DNA of 41,384 nucleotides from assembly GCA_949132985.1 (NCBI GenBank), contig CASCGD010000014.1:1-41384 (forward strand), given 5' to 3'. The notes under the pieces are model-generated. The model was given only the letters and a program-made list of their open reading frames with translations. It made no database searches and was not told the DNA's origin. Numbering within the stretch: position 1 is the stretch's first letter; every line of letters begins with the position of its first letter. Source of the stretch: an uncultured Lachnospiraceae bacterium. Lineage in GTDB: Bacteria; Bacillota; Clostridia; Lachnospirales; Lachnospiraceae. A program made the position numbers and the translations under genes. Positions 16,013 to 24,077 of the stretch are shown piece by piece.

Positions 16013-16879
16013 TTAAAGCTCTTTCGGAAGCCCGATTTGCATCGCCTGCAAAATCTCCTGCTTTGCCTCCGCCACCGTCGTCACATCTGTGCTTACCGCA
16101 TAACCCTTTTCCCTCAGCTCGTGCATGAGGTACGTCACCTGGGGTGCGGCAAGTCCCACCTGCTCCAGCTCCCTGTAATAACGAAACACGTTTTTCGGCG
16201 AATCGTCATACATAACGCTTCCCTGATTCATGACAATGATACGTTCCACATACTTCGCCACATCCTCCATACTGTGGGAGACAAGCACGACCGTAATATG
16301 TTTCTCTGCATGCAGTTTTGCGAGGCGGTCTAAAATCTCATCACGCCCCTTCGGGTCCAGCCCTGCCGTCGGCTCATCCAGAATCAGAATCTCCGGCTTC
16401 ATGGCCAGCACCCCGGCCACCGCCACGCGGCGCTTCTGCCCGCCGGAAAGGTCAAAGGGCGACTGGTCGAAAAGCTCCTCAGGAATGCCTGCGCTGTGCA
16501 ATGCCTCAAAAGCCCGCAGCTCCGCCGCATTTTTGTCCAGCCCCTGATTCATAGGCCCAAAGCAAACGTCCGCGAGGATCGTCGTCTCAAACAGCTGGTG
16601 TTCGGGATACTGGAACACCAGCCCCACCTTGCTGCGCAGTGTGCGCATGTCGTAGCCATCATCGTAAATATCCTCGCCGTTGTAATATATGCTGCCCGAG
16701 GTAGCCCTCAGCAGGCCGTTCAAATGCTGGATCAGCGTGGATTTGCCGGAACCGGTGTGCCCGATAATGCCGATGAACTGGCCATCCTTTATTTCCAGGC
16801 TGATATCCTTCAGGGCGTATGCCTCGTAGGCGCTTCCCTGACCGTAGATGTAGTTTACGTGATCTAAAATGATTGACAT
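16013..16879 (-). CDS. ecfA2: ECF transporter ATPase EcfA2
   Basis: A 288-residue ABC ATPase. Walker A GHTGSGKST, Q-loop VFQYPEHQLFETTILADVCF, signature LSGGQKRR, Walker B ILILDEPTAGLD and switch VSHSMEDVA are all intact. The FQYPEHQLFE form and the C-terminal helical extension fit EcfA2. GGAGAC precedes the ATG. Normally ecfA1 and ecfA2 are adjacent; here a 418-base stretch with two structured repeat-like elements separates them, the first ending about ten bases before this ribosome site. Confidence 0.95.
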   Translation of the reverse strand: MSIILDHVNYIYGQGSAYEAYALKDISLEIKDGQFIGIIGHTGSGKSTLIQHLNGLLRATSGSIYYNGEDIYDDGYDMRTLRSKVGLVFQYPEHQLFETTILADVCFGPMNQGLDKNAAELRAFEALHSAGIPEELFDQSPFDLSGGQKRRVAVAGVLAMKPEILILDEPTAGLDPKGRDEILDRLAKLHAEKHITVVLVSHSMEDVAKYVERIIVMNQGSVMYDDSPKNVFRYYRELEQVGLAAPQVTYLMHELREKGYAVSTDVTTVAEAKQEILQAMQIGLPKEL

Positions 16880-16898
16880 ATTAAGTCTCCAGATTAAT

Positions 16899-17064
16899 CT
16901 AGTGTGCTGACACGTTCATTTTCAGCCAAACCTCCTTGCCTATTCGCCCATCTACTGCGTTGGATTTTCTATCCGTAGCCACCGCTACGCCGTCGAAAAT
17001 CCGCCTTGCAGATGAGCGAATATTCTGCGGAGTTTCGCCAGATATAATACGGTCAGTACACTAG
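16899..17064 (-). repeat. Long imperfect hairpin element, copy 1
   Basis: A 166-base region whose ends CTAGTGTGCTGAC (16899-16911) and GTCAGTACACTAG (17052-17064) are inverted repeats with one mismatch. Inside, ATTCGC pairs with GCGAAT, GGATTTTC with GAAAATCC, and a central GTAGC-GCTAC hairpin (16975-16988) closes the structure. Read on the minus strand it shares the motifs GCAGAATA (17021-17028), TCATCTGCAAGGC, GTAGCGG and AGGCAA (16936-16941), in the same order, with the element at 26046-26203. It contains no convincing gene. It may be a mobile hairpin element or a structured RNA. Confidence 0.75.
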
Positions 17065-17297
17065 TATACCTCGATTGAAATACCCTTCACTTTTGGTGAG
17101 GATGCTTTTTCGAGCGCGCAAAGAAAAAAGGCCGCTCCGCGAAGTCCAAATTGCTGTCCGAATCATGTTCTCCCGCAGCCACGCAGAGTCTGCCCCCCGC
17201 TTCGCCTGGGCAGACTCTGCGTAGCTCGGATGCGAAAAGTAACCGACCGTCCTCTTTCGGACGTCAACACAACAGTCTCCCGGCTGCATCCGCATCG
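17065..17297. repeat. Second structured, repeat-like segment between ecfA genes
   Basis: This gene-free stretch holds a 15-bp perfect inverted repeat, ACGCAGAGTCTGCCC / GGGCAGACTCTGCGT (17181-17195 and 17208-17222), with a 12-base loop. A smaller GTCC-GGAC stem and a CAC-GTG stem lie on either side. The open frame on the minus strand is short, has odd composition (rich in Arg, Ser, Ala) and no ribosome site, so I treat it as non-coding. The layout resembles dispersed palindromic repeats. Only one copy is in this window. Confidence 0.5.
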
Positions 17298-18152
17298 TCA
17301 TCCCCGCAGTCTTTCCAGCGCCTCAACCAGCTCCGCCCTGCTCAAAATCCCGTCCGGCAGCGGTAAGCCTGCCTGTTTCAGCTCATATGCGAGCAAGGTG
17401 ATCTGCGGGACGTCCATGCGGTGCGCCTTTAAATCCTCGACGCGGGAAAATATTTCCCTCGGTGTCCCCTCTATCGCGATGCTGCCGCTGTCCATGACGT
17501 AGACGTAGTCAGCATCCACGACCTCTTCCATGTAATGGGTGATCAATATGATCGTTACGCCCTTTGTTCGGTTCAGCTCATGCACTGTGCGCAGCACATC
17601 CCGCCGTCCGTTCGGGTCCAGCATTGCGGTGGGTTCGTCCAGTACAATGCATTTCGGCTGCATCGCCACAACACCTGCGATGGCCACCCGCTGTTTTTGC
17701 CCGCCGGAGAGCTTGTTTGGTGAATGGCTGCGGTATTTCACCATGCCAACCGCCGTCAGGCTTTCCTCCACACGTTTCCATATTTCGTCCGTGGGAACCC
17801 CTGTATTTTCCGGGCCAAATCCCACATCCTCCTCCACGATGCTGGCAATAATCTGGTTGTCCGGATTCTGGAATACCATCCCCGCACTCTGTCGGATATC
17901 CCAGAGCAGCTCGCTATCCGCGGTATTCTTTCCGTCCACCCACAGCGTCCCCTCCGTCGGTGTCAGCAGCACATTCAAATGCTTTGCCAGCGTCGATTTG
18001 CCAGAGCCATTGTGTCCCAAAACAGCTACAAAACTGCCCGGCTTCACATCTATATTCACATGATCCAAGGCAGTCTGAATCGATTCGACATTCCCCTCCT
18101 CATCCCGCCTGAAATATTCATGAACCAGTTGTCTCGCCTTAATCACACACAA
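17298..18152 (-). CDS. ecfA1: ECF transporter ATPase EcfA1
   Basis: A 282-284-residue ABC ATPase. Walker A GHNGSGKST, Q-loop VFQNPDNQIIASIVEEDVGF, signature LSGGQKQR, Walker B IVLDEPTAMLDP and switch ITHYMEEVV are intact. The FQNPDNQ and EDVGFGPEN forms mark EcfA1. It pairs with EcfA2 as the heterodimeric motor of vitamin ECF importers. The start is uncertain: GTG at 18152 or GTG at 18146 (giving MIKARQLVHEYFRRDEEGN), both after a strong GGAGG. The gene follows trmL by about 65 bases. Confidence 0.95.
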   Translation of the reverse strand: MCVIKARQLVHEYFRRDEEGNVESIQTALDHVNIDVKPGSFVAVLGHNGSGKSTLAKHLNVLLTPTEGTLWVDGKNTADSELLWDIRQSAGMVFQNPDNQIIASIVEEDVGFGPENTGVPTDEIWKRVEESLTAVGMVKYRSHSPNKLSGGQKQRVAIAGVVAMQPKCIVLDEPTAMLDPNGRRDVLRTVHELNRTKGVTIILITHYMEEVVDADYVYVMDSGSIAIEGTPREIFSRVEDLKAHRMDVPQITLLAYELKQAGLPLPDGILSRAELVEALERLRG

Positions 18153-18217
18153 TACCTCCTATATAGATGTGCCCCATGCAAATAGCCGGCCGACAGCGGG
18201 CGAATGAAATGCTATTC

Positions 18218-18709
18218 CTACCACCGCAGCCGATGCAGTTCCCCTTGTGTCCTCATCCCCTCAAAGCCCTGCTGCCGCAGCGCCTCATAGAGCACAACCG
18301 CCACCGCATTAGACAGATTCAGCGACCGCGACTCTCCACACATGGGAATTCTCACGCAGGCATCGGGATGCTCCTTTAAAATTTCCTCCGGGATACCCGC
18401 GCTCTCCTTGCCGAACACAACATAGCAGTTATCCGAAAAATGAGCGTCCGAATAAATATGCCGCCCCTTCGTGGTTGCAAAAAACAGCTTCGCATCAGGA
18501 TTTTTCGCAAGAAAATCCTGATAATCAACGTAAGTTGTCACATCCAGCCGGGACCAGTAATCCATGCCCGCACGCTTTAGCGCTTTTTCGGAAAGCGAAA
18601 AGCCAAGCGGCTCAATCAGATGCAGCCTTGTGTCGGTCGCCACACAGGTCCGCCCGATATTCCCGGTATTCGCCGGAATCTCCGGCTCCAGCAGAACAAT
18701 GTTAAGCAT
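18218..18709 (-). CDS. trmL: tRNA (cytidine/uridine-34) 2'-O-methyltransferase
   Basis: A 163-residue SPOUT methyltransferase of the TrmL/YibK type. The knotted SAM-binding core is visible as EIPANTGNIGRTCVATDTRL near the start, then LFFATTKGR, VVFGKESAGIPEEIL and RIPMCGESRSLNLSNAVAVV. It 2'-O-methylates the wobble base of certain leucine tRNAs. The start overlaps the end of the aminotransferase gene by 8 bases, indicating cotranscription and coupling. Length is normal for the family. Confidence 0.94.
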   Translation of the reverse strand: MLNIVLLEPEIPANTGNIGRTCVATDTRLHLIEPLGFSLSEKALKRAGMDYWSRLDVTTYVDYQDFLAKNPDAKLFFATTKGRHIYSDAHFSDNCYVVFGKESAGIPEEILKEHPDACVRIPMCGESRSLNLSNAVAVVLYEALRQQGFEGMRTQGELHRLRW

Positions 18710-19880
18710 CCCCTGCCTCCCGGCGCAGCCGCAGGATAAACCGCTCCAATCTGCCGACAGCCTCCTTCAGGCTGTCAAGTGAGTAGGCGTAGGAGATCCG
18801 AAGAAAGCCCTCGCCGCAGTCTCCAAAGGCTGTTCCCGGCACAACCGCCACTTTTTCCTCCCGCAGAAACCGCAGGACAAAATCATCCGAGCTCATGTTA
18901 AACTCCCTGATAGAAGGGAATGTATAAAATGCACCAAAAGGCTCAAAGCACTGCAGTCCCAGGCGCCCATACTCATGCATGAGATAGCGCCGCCGCTGGT
19001 TGTATTGCTCGCGCATCATCGCCACATCCTCATCGCCGTTTTTCATTGCCTCCACCGCCGCATATTGGCTGTTCGTCGGTGCACACATAATTGCAAACTG
19101 ATGGATTTTCAAAATCTGATCCATGATCTCCTGCGGACCGCAGACATAGCCCAAACGCCATCCGGTCATGGCGTGAGATTTGGAAAATCCGTTGATTACA
19201 ACCGTCCGGTCCCGCATGCCGGGCAAAGATGCGATGGACGTGTGTTCCTCCAGATAGCAAAGCTCCGCGTAGATTTCATCGCTGAGCACAAACAAATCGT
19301 TCCTGATAATGATCTCTGAAATTGCCTCCAGATCGGATTTTTCCATGACCGCCCCCGTCGGGTTATTCGGGTAAGGCAGCACCAGTATCTTTGTCTTTGG
19401 CGTAATCGCCGCCTCAAGCTCCTCCGGTGTCAGCCGGAACTGATTTTCCTCTTTTAGCTCGATAATGACCGGAACGCCTCCTGCTAGAATACAGCAGGGT
19501 TCATAGGACACGTAGCTCGGCTGCGGAATGAGCACCTCGTCACCGGGATCGAGCATCGCGCGAAACGCATTGTCAATGCCTTCGCTGCCACCCACCGTAA
19601 TCAGGATTTCCTTCAGCGGATCGTACTCCAGATGAAATCTTCTGCTTAAGTACTTTGAAATCTCTATGCGCAGCTCCTTTAAGCCTGCATTTGATGTATA
19701 GAAGGTGCGGCCCTTCTCCAGCGAAAAAATGCCCTCATCCCGGATATGCCAGGGCGTGTCAAAATCCGGCTCGCCCACACCGAGGGAAATCGCATCCTTC
19801 ATCTCGCTTGCAATATCAAAAAATTTTCGGATGCCCGAGGGCTTGATTGTTGTTATCTTTTCATTTAACGGATTTCTCAT
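18702..19880 (-). CDS. PLP-dependent class I/II aminotransferase
   Basis: A 392-residue fold-type I aminotransferase. Landmarks are SLGVGEPDFDTPWHI near residue 35, YPNNPTGA at 170-177, the PLP-contacting DEIY at 201-204, the Schiff-base Lys234 in GFSKSHAMTGWRLGY and the C-terminal RISYA with the carboxylate-binding Arg. It most resembles the Firmicutes PatA/aromatic-branched aminotransferase group, but the amino acid cannot be assigned. Its start overlaps the Lrp gene stop by four bases (ATGA), so the regulator and enzyme are coupled. Confidence 0.93.
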   Translation of the reverse strand: MRNPLNEKITTIKPSGIRKFFDIASEMKDAISLGVGEPDFDTPWHIRDEGIFSLEKGRTFYTSNAGLKELRIEISKYLSRRFHLEYDPLKEILITVGGSEGIDNAFRAMLDPGDEVLIPQPSYVSYEPCCILAGGVPVIIELKEENQFRLTPEELEAAITPKTKILVLPYPNNPTGAVMEKSDLEAISEIIIRNDLFVLSDEIYAELCYLEEHTSIASLPGMRDRTVVINGFSKSHAMTGWRLGYVCGPQEIMDQILKIHQFAIMCAPTNSQYAAVEAMKNGDEDVAMMREQYNQRRRYLMHEYGRLGLQCFEPFGAFYTFPSIREFNMSSDDFVLRFLREEKVAVVPGTAFGDCGEGFLRISYAYSLDSLKEAVGRLERFILRLRREAGDA

Positions 19881-20359
19881 GGTGTCATCAGCATCCTTTC
19901 ATCCTTCGGTGATTCTACCATCACCGTTCCATGGTCCTTATATTTTTTCAGAATAAAGTTCGTCTTTGTGCTGAGCACGGAATCCAGCGTGGAAAGCTTA
20001 TCAGTGACAAAGGAAGAAATATCACGCAGCGTTTTTCCCTCCAGCGTTACCATCAGGTCAAACCCGCCGGAAATCAGATACACGGCATGAACTTCCGGAT
20101 AGTTATAAATGCGCTCCGCCACCTTGTCAAAGCCCATGTCGCGCTGGGGTGTGACGCGCACCTCAATCATTGCCGTCACCTTCTCCACATCGATTTTATC
20201 CCAGTCGATCAATGTATGGTAGCCGCAGATCACGCGCTCCGCCTCCATCGCTGCCAGCTCGTTACAAACCATCGTCTCGTCCACACCTAAAAGCACAGCC
20301 AGATCGTGCAGAGACACGCGGCTGTTTTTCTCGATAAATGTCAAAATTTTTTCTCTCAT
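19877..20359 (-). CDS. Lrp/AsnC-family transcriptional regulator
   Basis: A 160-residue regulator with an N-terminal helix-turn-helix (NSRVSLHDLAVLLGVDETMV) and a C-terminal RAM/AsnC effector domain (VTAMIEVRVTPQRDMGFDKV, YLISGGFDLMVTLEG). Proteins of this kind bind amino acids and form octamers. The ATG at 20359 is preceded by GGAGCAGGGG; a longer frame upstream lacks a ribosome site. It overlaps the aminotransferase by ATGA and probably regulates it in response to the amino acid that the enzyme handles. Confidence 0.92.
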   Translation of the reverse strand: MREKILTFIEKNSRVSLHDLAVLLGVDETMVCNELAAMEAERVICGYHTLIDWDKIDVEKVTAMIEVRVTPQRDMGFDKVAERIYNYPEVHAVYLISGGFDLMVTLEGKTLRDISSFVTDKLSTLDSVLSTKTNFILKKYKDHGTVMVESPKDERMLMTP

Positions 20360-20475
20360 TCCCCTGCTCCTTTTTATATTTGAATCCAAACTGCAATTCC
20401 CCGATTCCACACAAAAAATACTGCCGAACCCTTCGGCCGTTTTGCACACCGCTTTCGGCCTGCGCCAAAACAGCG

Positions 20476-21462
20476 CTATCCCACAACCTTATAAAGCTCA
20501 TCCGCCTTCGGCGGTTCCAGAAAACGCCGTTCCTCGCCGGAGACAATCAACCGGTCATTCCCCGCAGTCGCCTTTCCGACGCAGACCGAAGGAATACCCG
20601 CCGCCGTCAGCGCACGCACCAGCCCATTGCCATCCGCCGCCGCCATCAGCATGCTTCCGCTGCTGATCAGCTCGTAAGGATTTATGTCGAAAAACTCACA
20701 GATCTCCACTGTCTCCTGACGAATCGGGATCTTTTTTAAATCAATTTCCAGTCCGACACCGGAGCTTTCCGCCATTTCCCAGAGCGCGCCGAAAATACCG
20801 CCCTCGGTCACATCGTGCATCGCCGCGACGCCCGACTCTGTGGCGGTTTTCGCCTCCGGCAGCACGGACAGATACTGGTCAAAGCCCTTTGCTGTATCCA
20901 CAAGCGTCTTCGGATAGCGTGCAAGCAGCGCTTCCTCCCTCTCCTTCGCGATGATGGACGTCCCCTCCAGTCCAATCCATTTCGTGATAATCATATCCAT
21001 ACCCGGACGCACCCCCGCAGTGGAGATGAGACGCCCTTTTTTTGCTTTTCCGACGCCGACCACAGAGATCACCGGCTGATTCACCACACGCGTCACCTCT
21101 GTATGTCCGCCCATAATCTGCACATTTGCCGCGTGTGCGGCCCTTTCCGCCTGCTCCATCATCCCGCGCAGCTTCGCCTCGGAGAGCCGTTCGGGTAAAA
21201 GAAAAGTAAGCATCACACCGATCGGCTCTGCCCCTGCACTGGCAAGGTCATTCAGGGTAATCTGTATCGCCAGATTCCCGATGTCCCTTGCCGTGCCGGT
21301 GATGGGATCCGTCGATAAAACAAACACCTCGTCCTCCCGCAGCGCAAGCGCCGCACAGTCCTCACCGACAGCGGCGCCAAGCAGCACCTCCGGTCGGTCG
21401 GTTCGTATTTGTTTTAACACTGATCTCTTTAATATTGCCTCCGGTACTTTGCCTACTTTCAT
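20476..21462 (-). CDS. AIR synthase-fold protein (HypE-like)
   Basis: A 328-residue protein of the PurM/HypE/ThiL/SelD superfamily. The N-terminal ATP-binding half has GAAVGEDCAALAL, STDPITGTARDIGNLAIQIT and NDLASAGAEPIGVMLTFLL. GGHTEVTRVVNQPVISV follows, and the C-terminal half has HDVTEGGIFGALWEMAESS. HypE dehydrates a thiocarbamoyl for NiFe hydrogenase, but this family member lacks the C-terminal PRIC tail, and no hyp genes are nearby, so hydrogenase maturation is unlikely. Stand-alone relatives are common in Clostridia and of unknown function. It follows the VanW gene by 15 bases and precedes the Lrp gene. Confidence 0.85.
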   Translation of the reverse strand: MKVGKVPEAILKRSVLKQIRTDRPEVLLGAAVGEDCAALALREDEVFVLSTDPITGTARDIGNLAIQITLNDLASAGAEPIGVMLTFLLPERLSEAKLRGMMEQAERAAHAANVQIMGGHTEVTRVVNQPVISVVGVGKAKKGRLISTAGVRPGMDMIITKWIGLEGTSIIAKEREEALLARYPKTLVDTAKGFDQYLSVLPEAKTATESGVAAMHDVTEGGIFGALWEMAESSGVGLEIDLKKIPIRQETVEICEFFDINPYELISSGSMLMAAADGNGLVRALTAAGIPSVCVGKATAGNDRLIVSGEERRFLEPPKADELYKVVG

Positions 21463-21477
21463 GAGTTTCGTATCCTT

Positions 21478-23142
21478 TTATTCGTCCTCTTCCCCCTCAT
21501 CCGGTATCTCTACCGGGTCTTCCTTTTTCGGGGGTTTTGTATCATCCTTGTCCTTGTCCTTATCCTTGTCTTTGTCCTTATCTTTATCGTTATCCTTATC
21601 CTTATCCTTGTCTTTATCCTTGTCTTTGTCCTTCTCCTCGTCCTCTTTGTCCTTTTCCTTATCCTTGAGGGCGGAAGCGGAATTTGCCTTTGCAGCCGCC
21701 GCAATCGCCGATTCACTCTTTGTCGCGATGGCAGCCTTCATCGCTGCCACAGCCTCCGAACTGTCGGATCCGATGCCGACGGTGACAATCCTCGGCGAAG
21801 CATTGTAGGTACTGCTGTTATACTGCTCTCTGCTGACCTCCTTGCCGTTTTCCTTTATGACCTTCCAGAGCTTTGCCGTATAACCGGTGTGCGAGCTCTG
21901 CTCCGTGTGAATGTAGCCGATGGGATGTGCGCTGCTGGCCACATACTTTGTCTCCGGCTGGGTCGTGCTCGTCGTCTCGCTCTCAAAAACAACCTCCCGG
22001 TTCGCCGATCTCGTCTCCTCGCCGTAAACGGTAAAGGTAATCTGCATACCGCTCGTATACCCCTCGATGTAGACCGGGAAATCATAGTTGTTCGTGAACT
22101 TCAAATCCTTGTACGTACCCGCAATCGCCGCATCCATAGAGGGCTTCACATAGCTGACGATCATGGAATGACAGAAGCGCTCATTAATAGCCAGCTCTGC
22201 GCGGATAACCGCGTTATAAAGCGTCGTTGAAACCTGGCAGATGCCGCCGCCATAAGTCTGCACGGTTGTTCCATTCTCATAGGAACCTGCCAGCTCATAG
22301 CCGTTTTCTGCGGTAAACGGATTAACCGCCTCGTAAACCGAGAACTGTTCTCCGGGATAAAGCAGAGAACCGTTGATCTTGTCCGCGCCGTTGCGCACGT
22401 TCTGTGCACGTCCGACAGAGGAAGAGCCGAAATCTGTCGTGAAGGTACCAAGCACATCGGTTACGCGCTCAAGCTGCTCTTTTGTTCCCTCCGGTTCCAC
22501 CACCTTTGCGGCAAGCTCCAGGGATGTATCCTGCTGCTCCCATGTCTCCTCTATATATGATACGATATCCTTCGCAGACTGCTCCACGTCGACCGCGATT
22601 CCGTTTTGCCCGTCCGTAATCGAAAAGGCGCCGTTTTCACGGGTCAGCCCATAATTGACGGCCTTCTGATTCATATCCTCGGTATTGCTTTCCAAAAAGC
22701 TTTTTATCTTATCCTCATCGGCGGTGTAGGTAAGGTCGAACACCAGATTTTCATGCTCCAGATCCTTTCTCGACTTGTAGCGCTCGATCAGATTACCGGT
22801 CTTTCCCACGTCCAGTGCATCCTTTACCAACACGCGGTTCGACCATGTCACACCAAAATCTCTGGCTGTGGCAACGACGCTCTTATCGTCCACGGTCAGC
22901 GTAAACTGCGTGTCTCCCAGCGAATCAACGTAGGCATCCACCGCCTCGTTTGCCTCTACCTCCGTCATGCCGCCAACCGCGATATCGCCGATATAGATAT
23001 TATCTGCGATCAGTCGGTCCGCACCGCTGTCCTCCGCGTACACGGTTGTGCCGACATAGACGCCCGCGGCACAGACAGCCGCAGCCGCCAGTGCTCCGGT
23101 GATTTTCCACACCCGTTTTGATCTCTTTGCTTTTTCGCTCAT
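21478..23142 (-). CDS. VanW-family cell-wall protein with Lys-Asp repeat tail
   Basis: A 554-residue protein. A short basic N-terminus and a membrane segment (residues about 12-35) are followed by a peptidoglycan-binding-4-like region (about 45-230) and a VanW domain (about 235-375) containing LYPGEQFSVYEAVNPFT and YGGGICQVSTTLYNAVIRAEL. After a Ser/Ala-rich linker the last 60 residues are mostly alternating Lys-Asp with some Glu, ending in an acidic tail. VanW is named from vancomycin clusters, but these stand-alone proteins are common in Clostridia and their action on the wall is unknown. The charged tail is probably an extracellular spacer or ion-binding segment. It has its own promoter at 23193-23221. 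Confidence 0.88.
   Translation of the reverse strand: MSEKAKRSKRVWKITGALAAAAVCAAGVYVGTTVYAEDSGADRLIADNIYIGDIAVGGMTEVEANEAVDAYVDSLGDTQFTLTVDDKSVVATARDFGVTWSNRVLVKDALDVGKTGNLIERYKSRKDLEHENLVFDLTYTADEDKIKSFLESNTEDMNQKAVNYGLTRENGAFSITDGQNGIAVDVEQSAKDIVSYIEETWEQQDTSLELAAKVVEPEGTKEQLERVTDVLGTFTTDFGSSSVGRAQNVRNGADKINGSLLYPGEQFSVYEAVNPFTAENGYELAGSYENGTTVQTYGGGICQVSTTLYNAVIRAELAINERFCHSMIVSYVKPSMDAAIAGTYKDLKFTNNYDFPVYIEGYTSGMQITFTVYGEETRSANREVVFESETTSTTQPETKYVASSAHPIGYIHTEQSSHTGYTAKLWKVIKENGKEVSREQYNSSTYNASPRIVTVGIGSDSSEAVAAMKAAIATKSESAIAAAAKANSASALKDKEKDKEDEEKDKDKDKDKDKDKDNDKDKDKDKDKDKDKDDTKPPKKEDPVEIPDEGEEDE
21544..21666 (-). repeat. Imperfect hexamer repeat coding Lys-Asp
   Basis: The minus strand repeats AARGAY hexamers (mostly AAGGAC/AAAGAC/AAGGAT) about 20 times, interrupted by Glu-rich units and one Asn codon. 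It lies in the 3' part of the VanW gene. Because units are 6 bases, gain or loss keeps the frame, so the tail length can vary between strains. Confidence 0.85.
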
Positions 23143-23192
23143 AAATTACCTCTTCTTACTATAAAAACTTCTAAGCCTTCCGAATCATAGTC

Positions 23193-23221
23193 ATTATAAC
23201 CAGCTTTCATCTATTTTTCAA
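23193..23221 (-). promoter_or_regulatory. Promoter of the VanW gene
   Basis: On the minus strand TTGAAA (23216-23221) and a perfect TATAAT (23193-23198) are separated by 17 bases, about 50 bases upstream of the VanW start. Confidence 0.7.
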
Positions 23222-23243
23222 GATGCAAAAACAGCCAGAATAA

Positions 23244-23272
23244 TTGACAGAAATCATGAATTTTAGTATATT
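23244..23272 (+). promoter_or_regulatory. Plus-strand promoter antisense to a small gene
   Basis: A perfect TTGACA (23244-23249) and TATATT (23267-23272) are 17 bases apart. Transcription from here would run antisense through the whole 37-residue gene at 23300-23413 before reaching the plus-strand gene at 23453, giving a leader of about 175 bases. Confidence 0.6.
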
Positions 23273-23299
23273 ACTTACAGTTTCACAGCAGGAGAAGTT

Positions 23300-23413
23300 T
23301 TACATCAGTGCGCTTAAAATCATAGGAAGCACCATCGAAATGACAAGAAGAACCGCAACTACTCCTGCAATTATCTGACGTTTATTATTTTTTTGTTTTT
23401 TTGTGTTTTTCAT
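23300..23413 (-). CDS. 37-residue membrane peptide
   Basis: A very short gene encoding a Lys/Asn/Gln-rich N-terminus (MKNTKKQKNNKRQ) and one hydrophobic helix (IIAGVVAVLLVISMVLPMIL) ending SALM. The ribosome site GAGGTGAT six bases before the ATG is an excellent match to 16S rRNA, which supports translation. The function is not recognised; similar tiny single-helix proteins are common in Lachnospiraceae. It runs divergently from the gene at 23453, the two starts being 39 bases apart, and it is covered by the leader of that gene's transcript. Confidence 0.6.
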   Translation of the reverse strand: MKNTKKQKNNKRQIIAGVVAVLLVISMVLPMILSALM

Positions 23414-23452
23414 ACATATCACCTCATTGAAAAAATTAGAAAGGATTTGCCT

Positions 23453-24073
23453 ATGCTGTTACCATTTTTATCCATATTTATCATCGTAACTCTCTACATC
23501 ACCATCCGTATTCGAAACTCCAAAAACGCGGAGGAAGAGATGTGGGACGATTTCTGGAACAAAGAGCAGGAAGCAAACTGGACGCGCAAACAGGATATCT
23601 CTGCTCTCGCCTACATCAAGCTGCCGCTGGATGCACTCCCCTTAGGCAGATACGATGACGAATCCCTCACCTGCTACGAGGATGCGCTTCGGGATCTGTC
23701 CTCACAGCCCATCTGCAACTTAAACGGCATCTCCAACACCGACCTGAAGCTGCAATACGGCGCCGCCAATCTGCCCGCACTTACCGAGTGCGATACCAAT
23801 TATAGCACGCTCCTTGCACTTTTGGCAAACTATGGCGAAAAACTTTATGAACTTTCCCACCGGACAGAGGCAAAACAGGTGCTTGAATACGCGCTCTCCC
23901 TGGGAACAGACGTGGGAAAAAACTATGAACTGCTGGCCGCCATCTATGAGGAGGAAGGACATCCCGGGCAAATAGAGTCGCTGCGCTCCCTGGCCGAAAA
24001 CCTTACATCCATCCGGAAAAACTCCATCCTGCGAAAGCTGGACGCGCGAAAAGAACAAAAGGACAGGACGTAA
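23453..24073 (+). CDS. Membrane-anchored hypothetical protein, TPR-like
   Basis: A 206-residue protein. The first 17 residues (MLLPFLSIFIIVTLYITIRI) form one membrane helix; the rest is predicted cytoplasmic and largely helical. The C-terminal half has helix pairs spaced like tetratricopeptide units (LLALLANYGEKLYELSHRTE, EYALSLGTDVGKNYELLAAI). The start at 23453 is supported by AGAAAGGA; an earlier ATG adds 20 residues from the leader. It sits four bases before the radical SAM gene and is probably coexpressed with it. I do not recognise a family and assign no function. Confidence 0.65.
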   Translation: MLLPFLSIFIIVTLYITIRIRNSKNAEEEMWDDFWNKEQEANWTRKQDISALAYIKLPLDALPLGRYDDESLTCYEDALRDLSSQPICNLNGISNTDLKLQYGAANLPALTECDTNYSTLLALLANYGEKLYELSHRTEAKQVLEYALSLGTDVGKNYELLAAIYEEEGHPGQIESLRSLAENLTSIRKNSILRKLDARKEQKDRT

Positions 24074-24077
24074 CGAC

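Noticed and set aside
17053-17301. An 82-codon minus frame between the ecfA genes
   Set aside because: It lies across the inverted repeats, has no ribosome site and an odd Arg/Ser/Ala-rich composition. It is better explained as repeat sequence.
20476-21462. Hydrogenase maturation protein HypE
   Set aside because: The C-terminal Cys motif required for thiocarbamoyl transfer is missing and no other hyp genes are nearby; it is only a superfamily member.
21281-21808. A plus frame with a long Ser-Leu repeat
   Set aside because: It is the antisense of the Lys-Asp repeat of the VanW gene; the real gene has a promoter, a membrane anchor and a VanW domain on the other strand.
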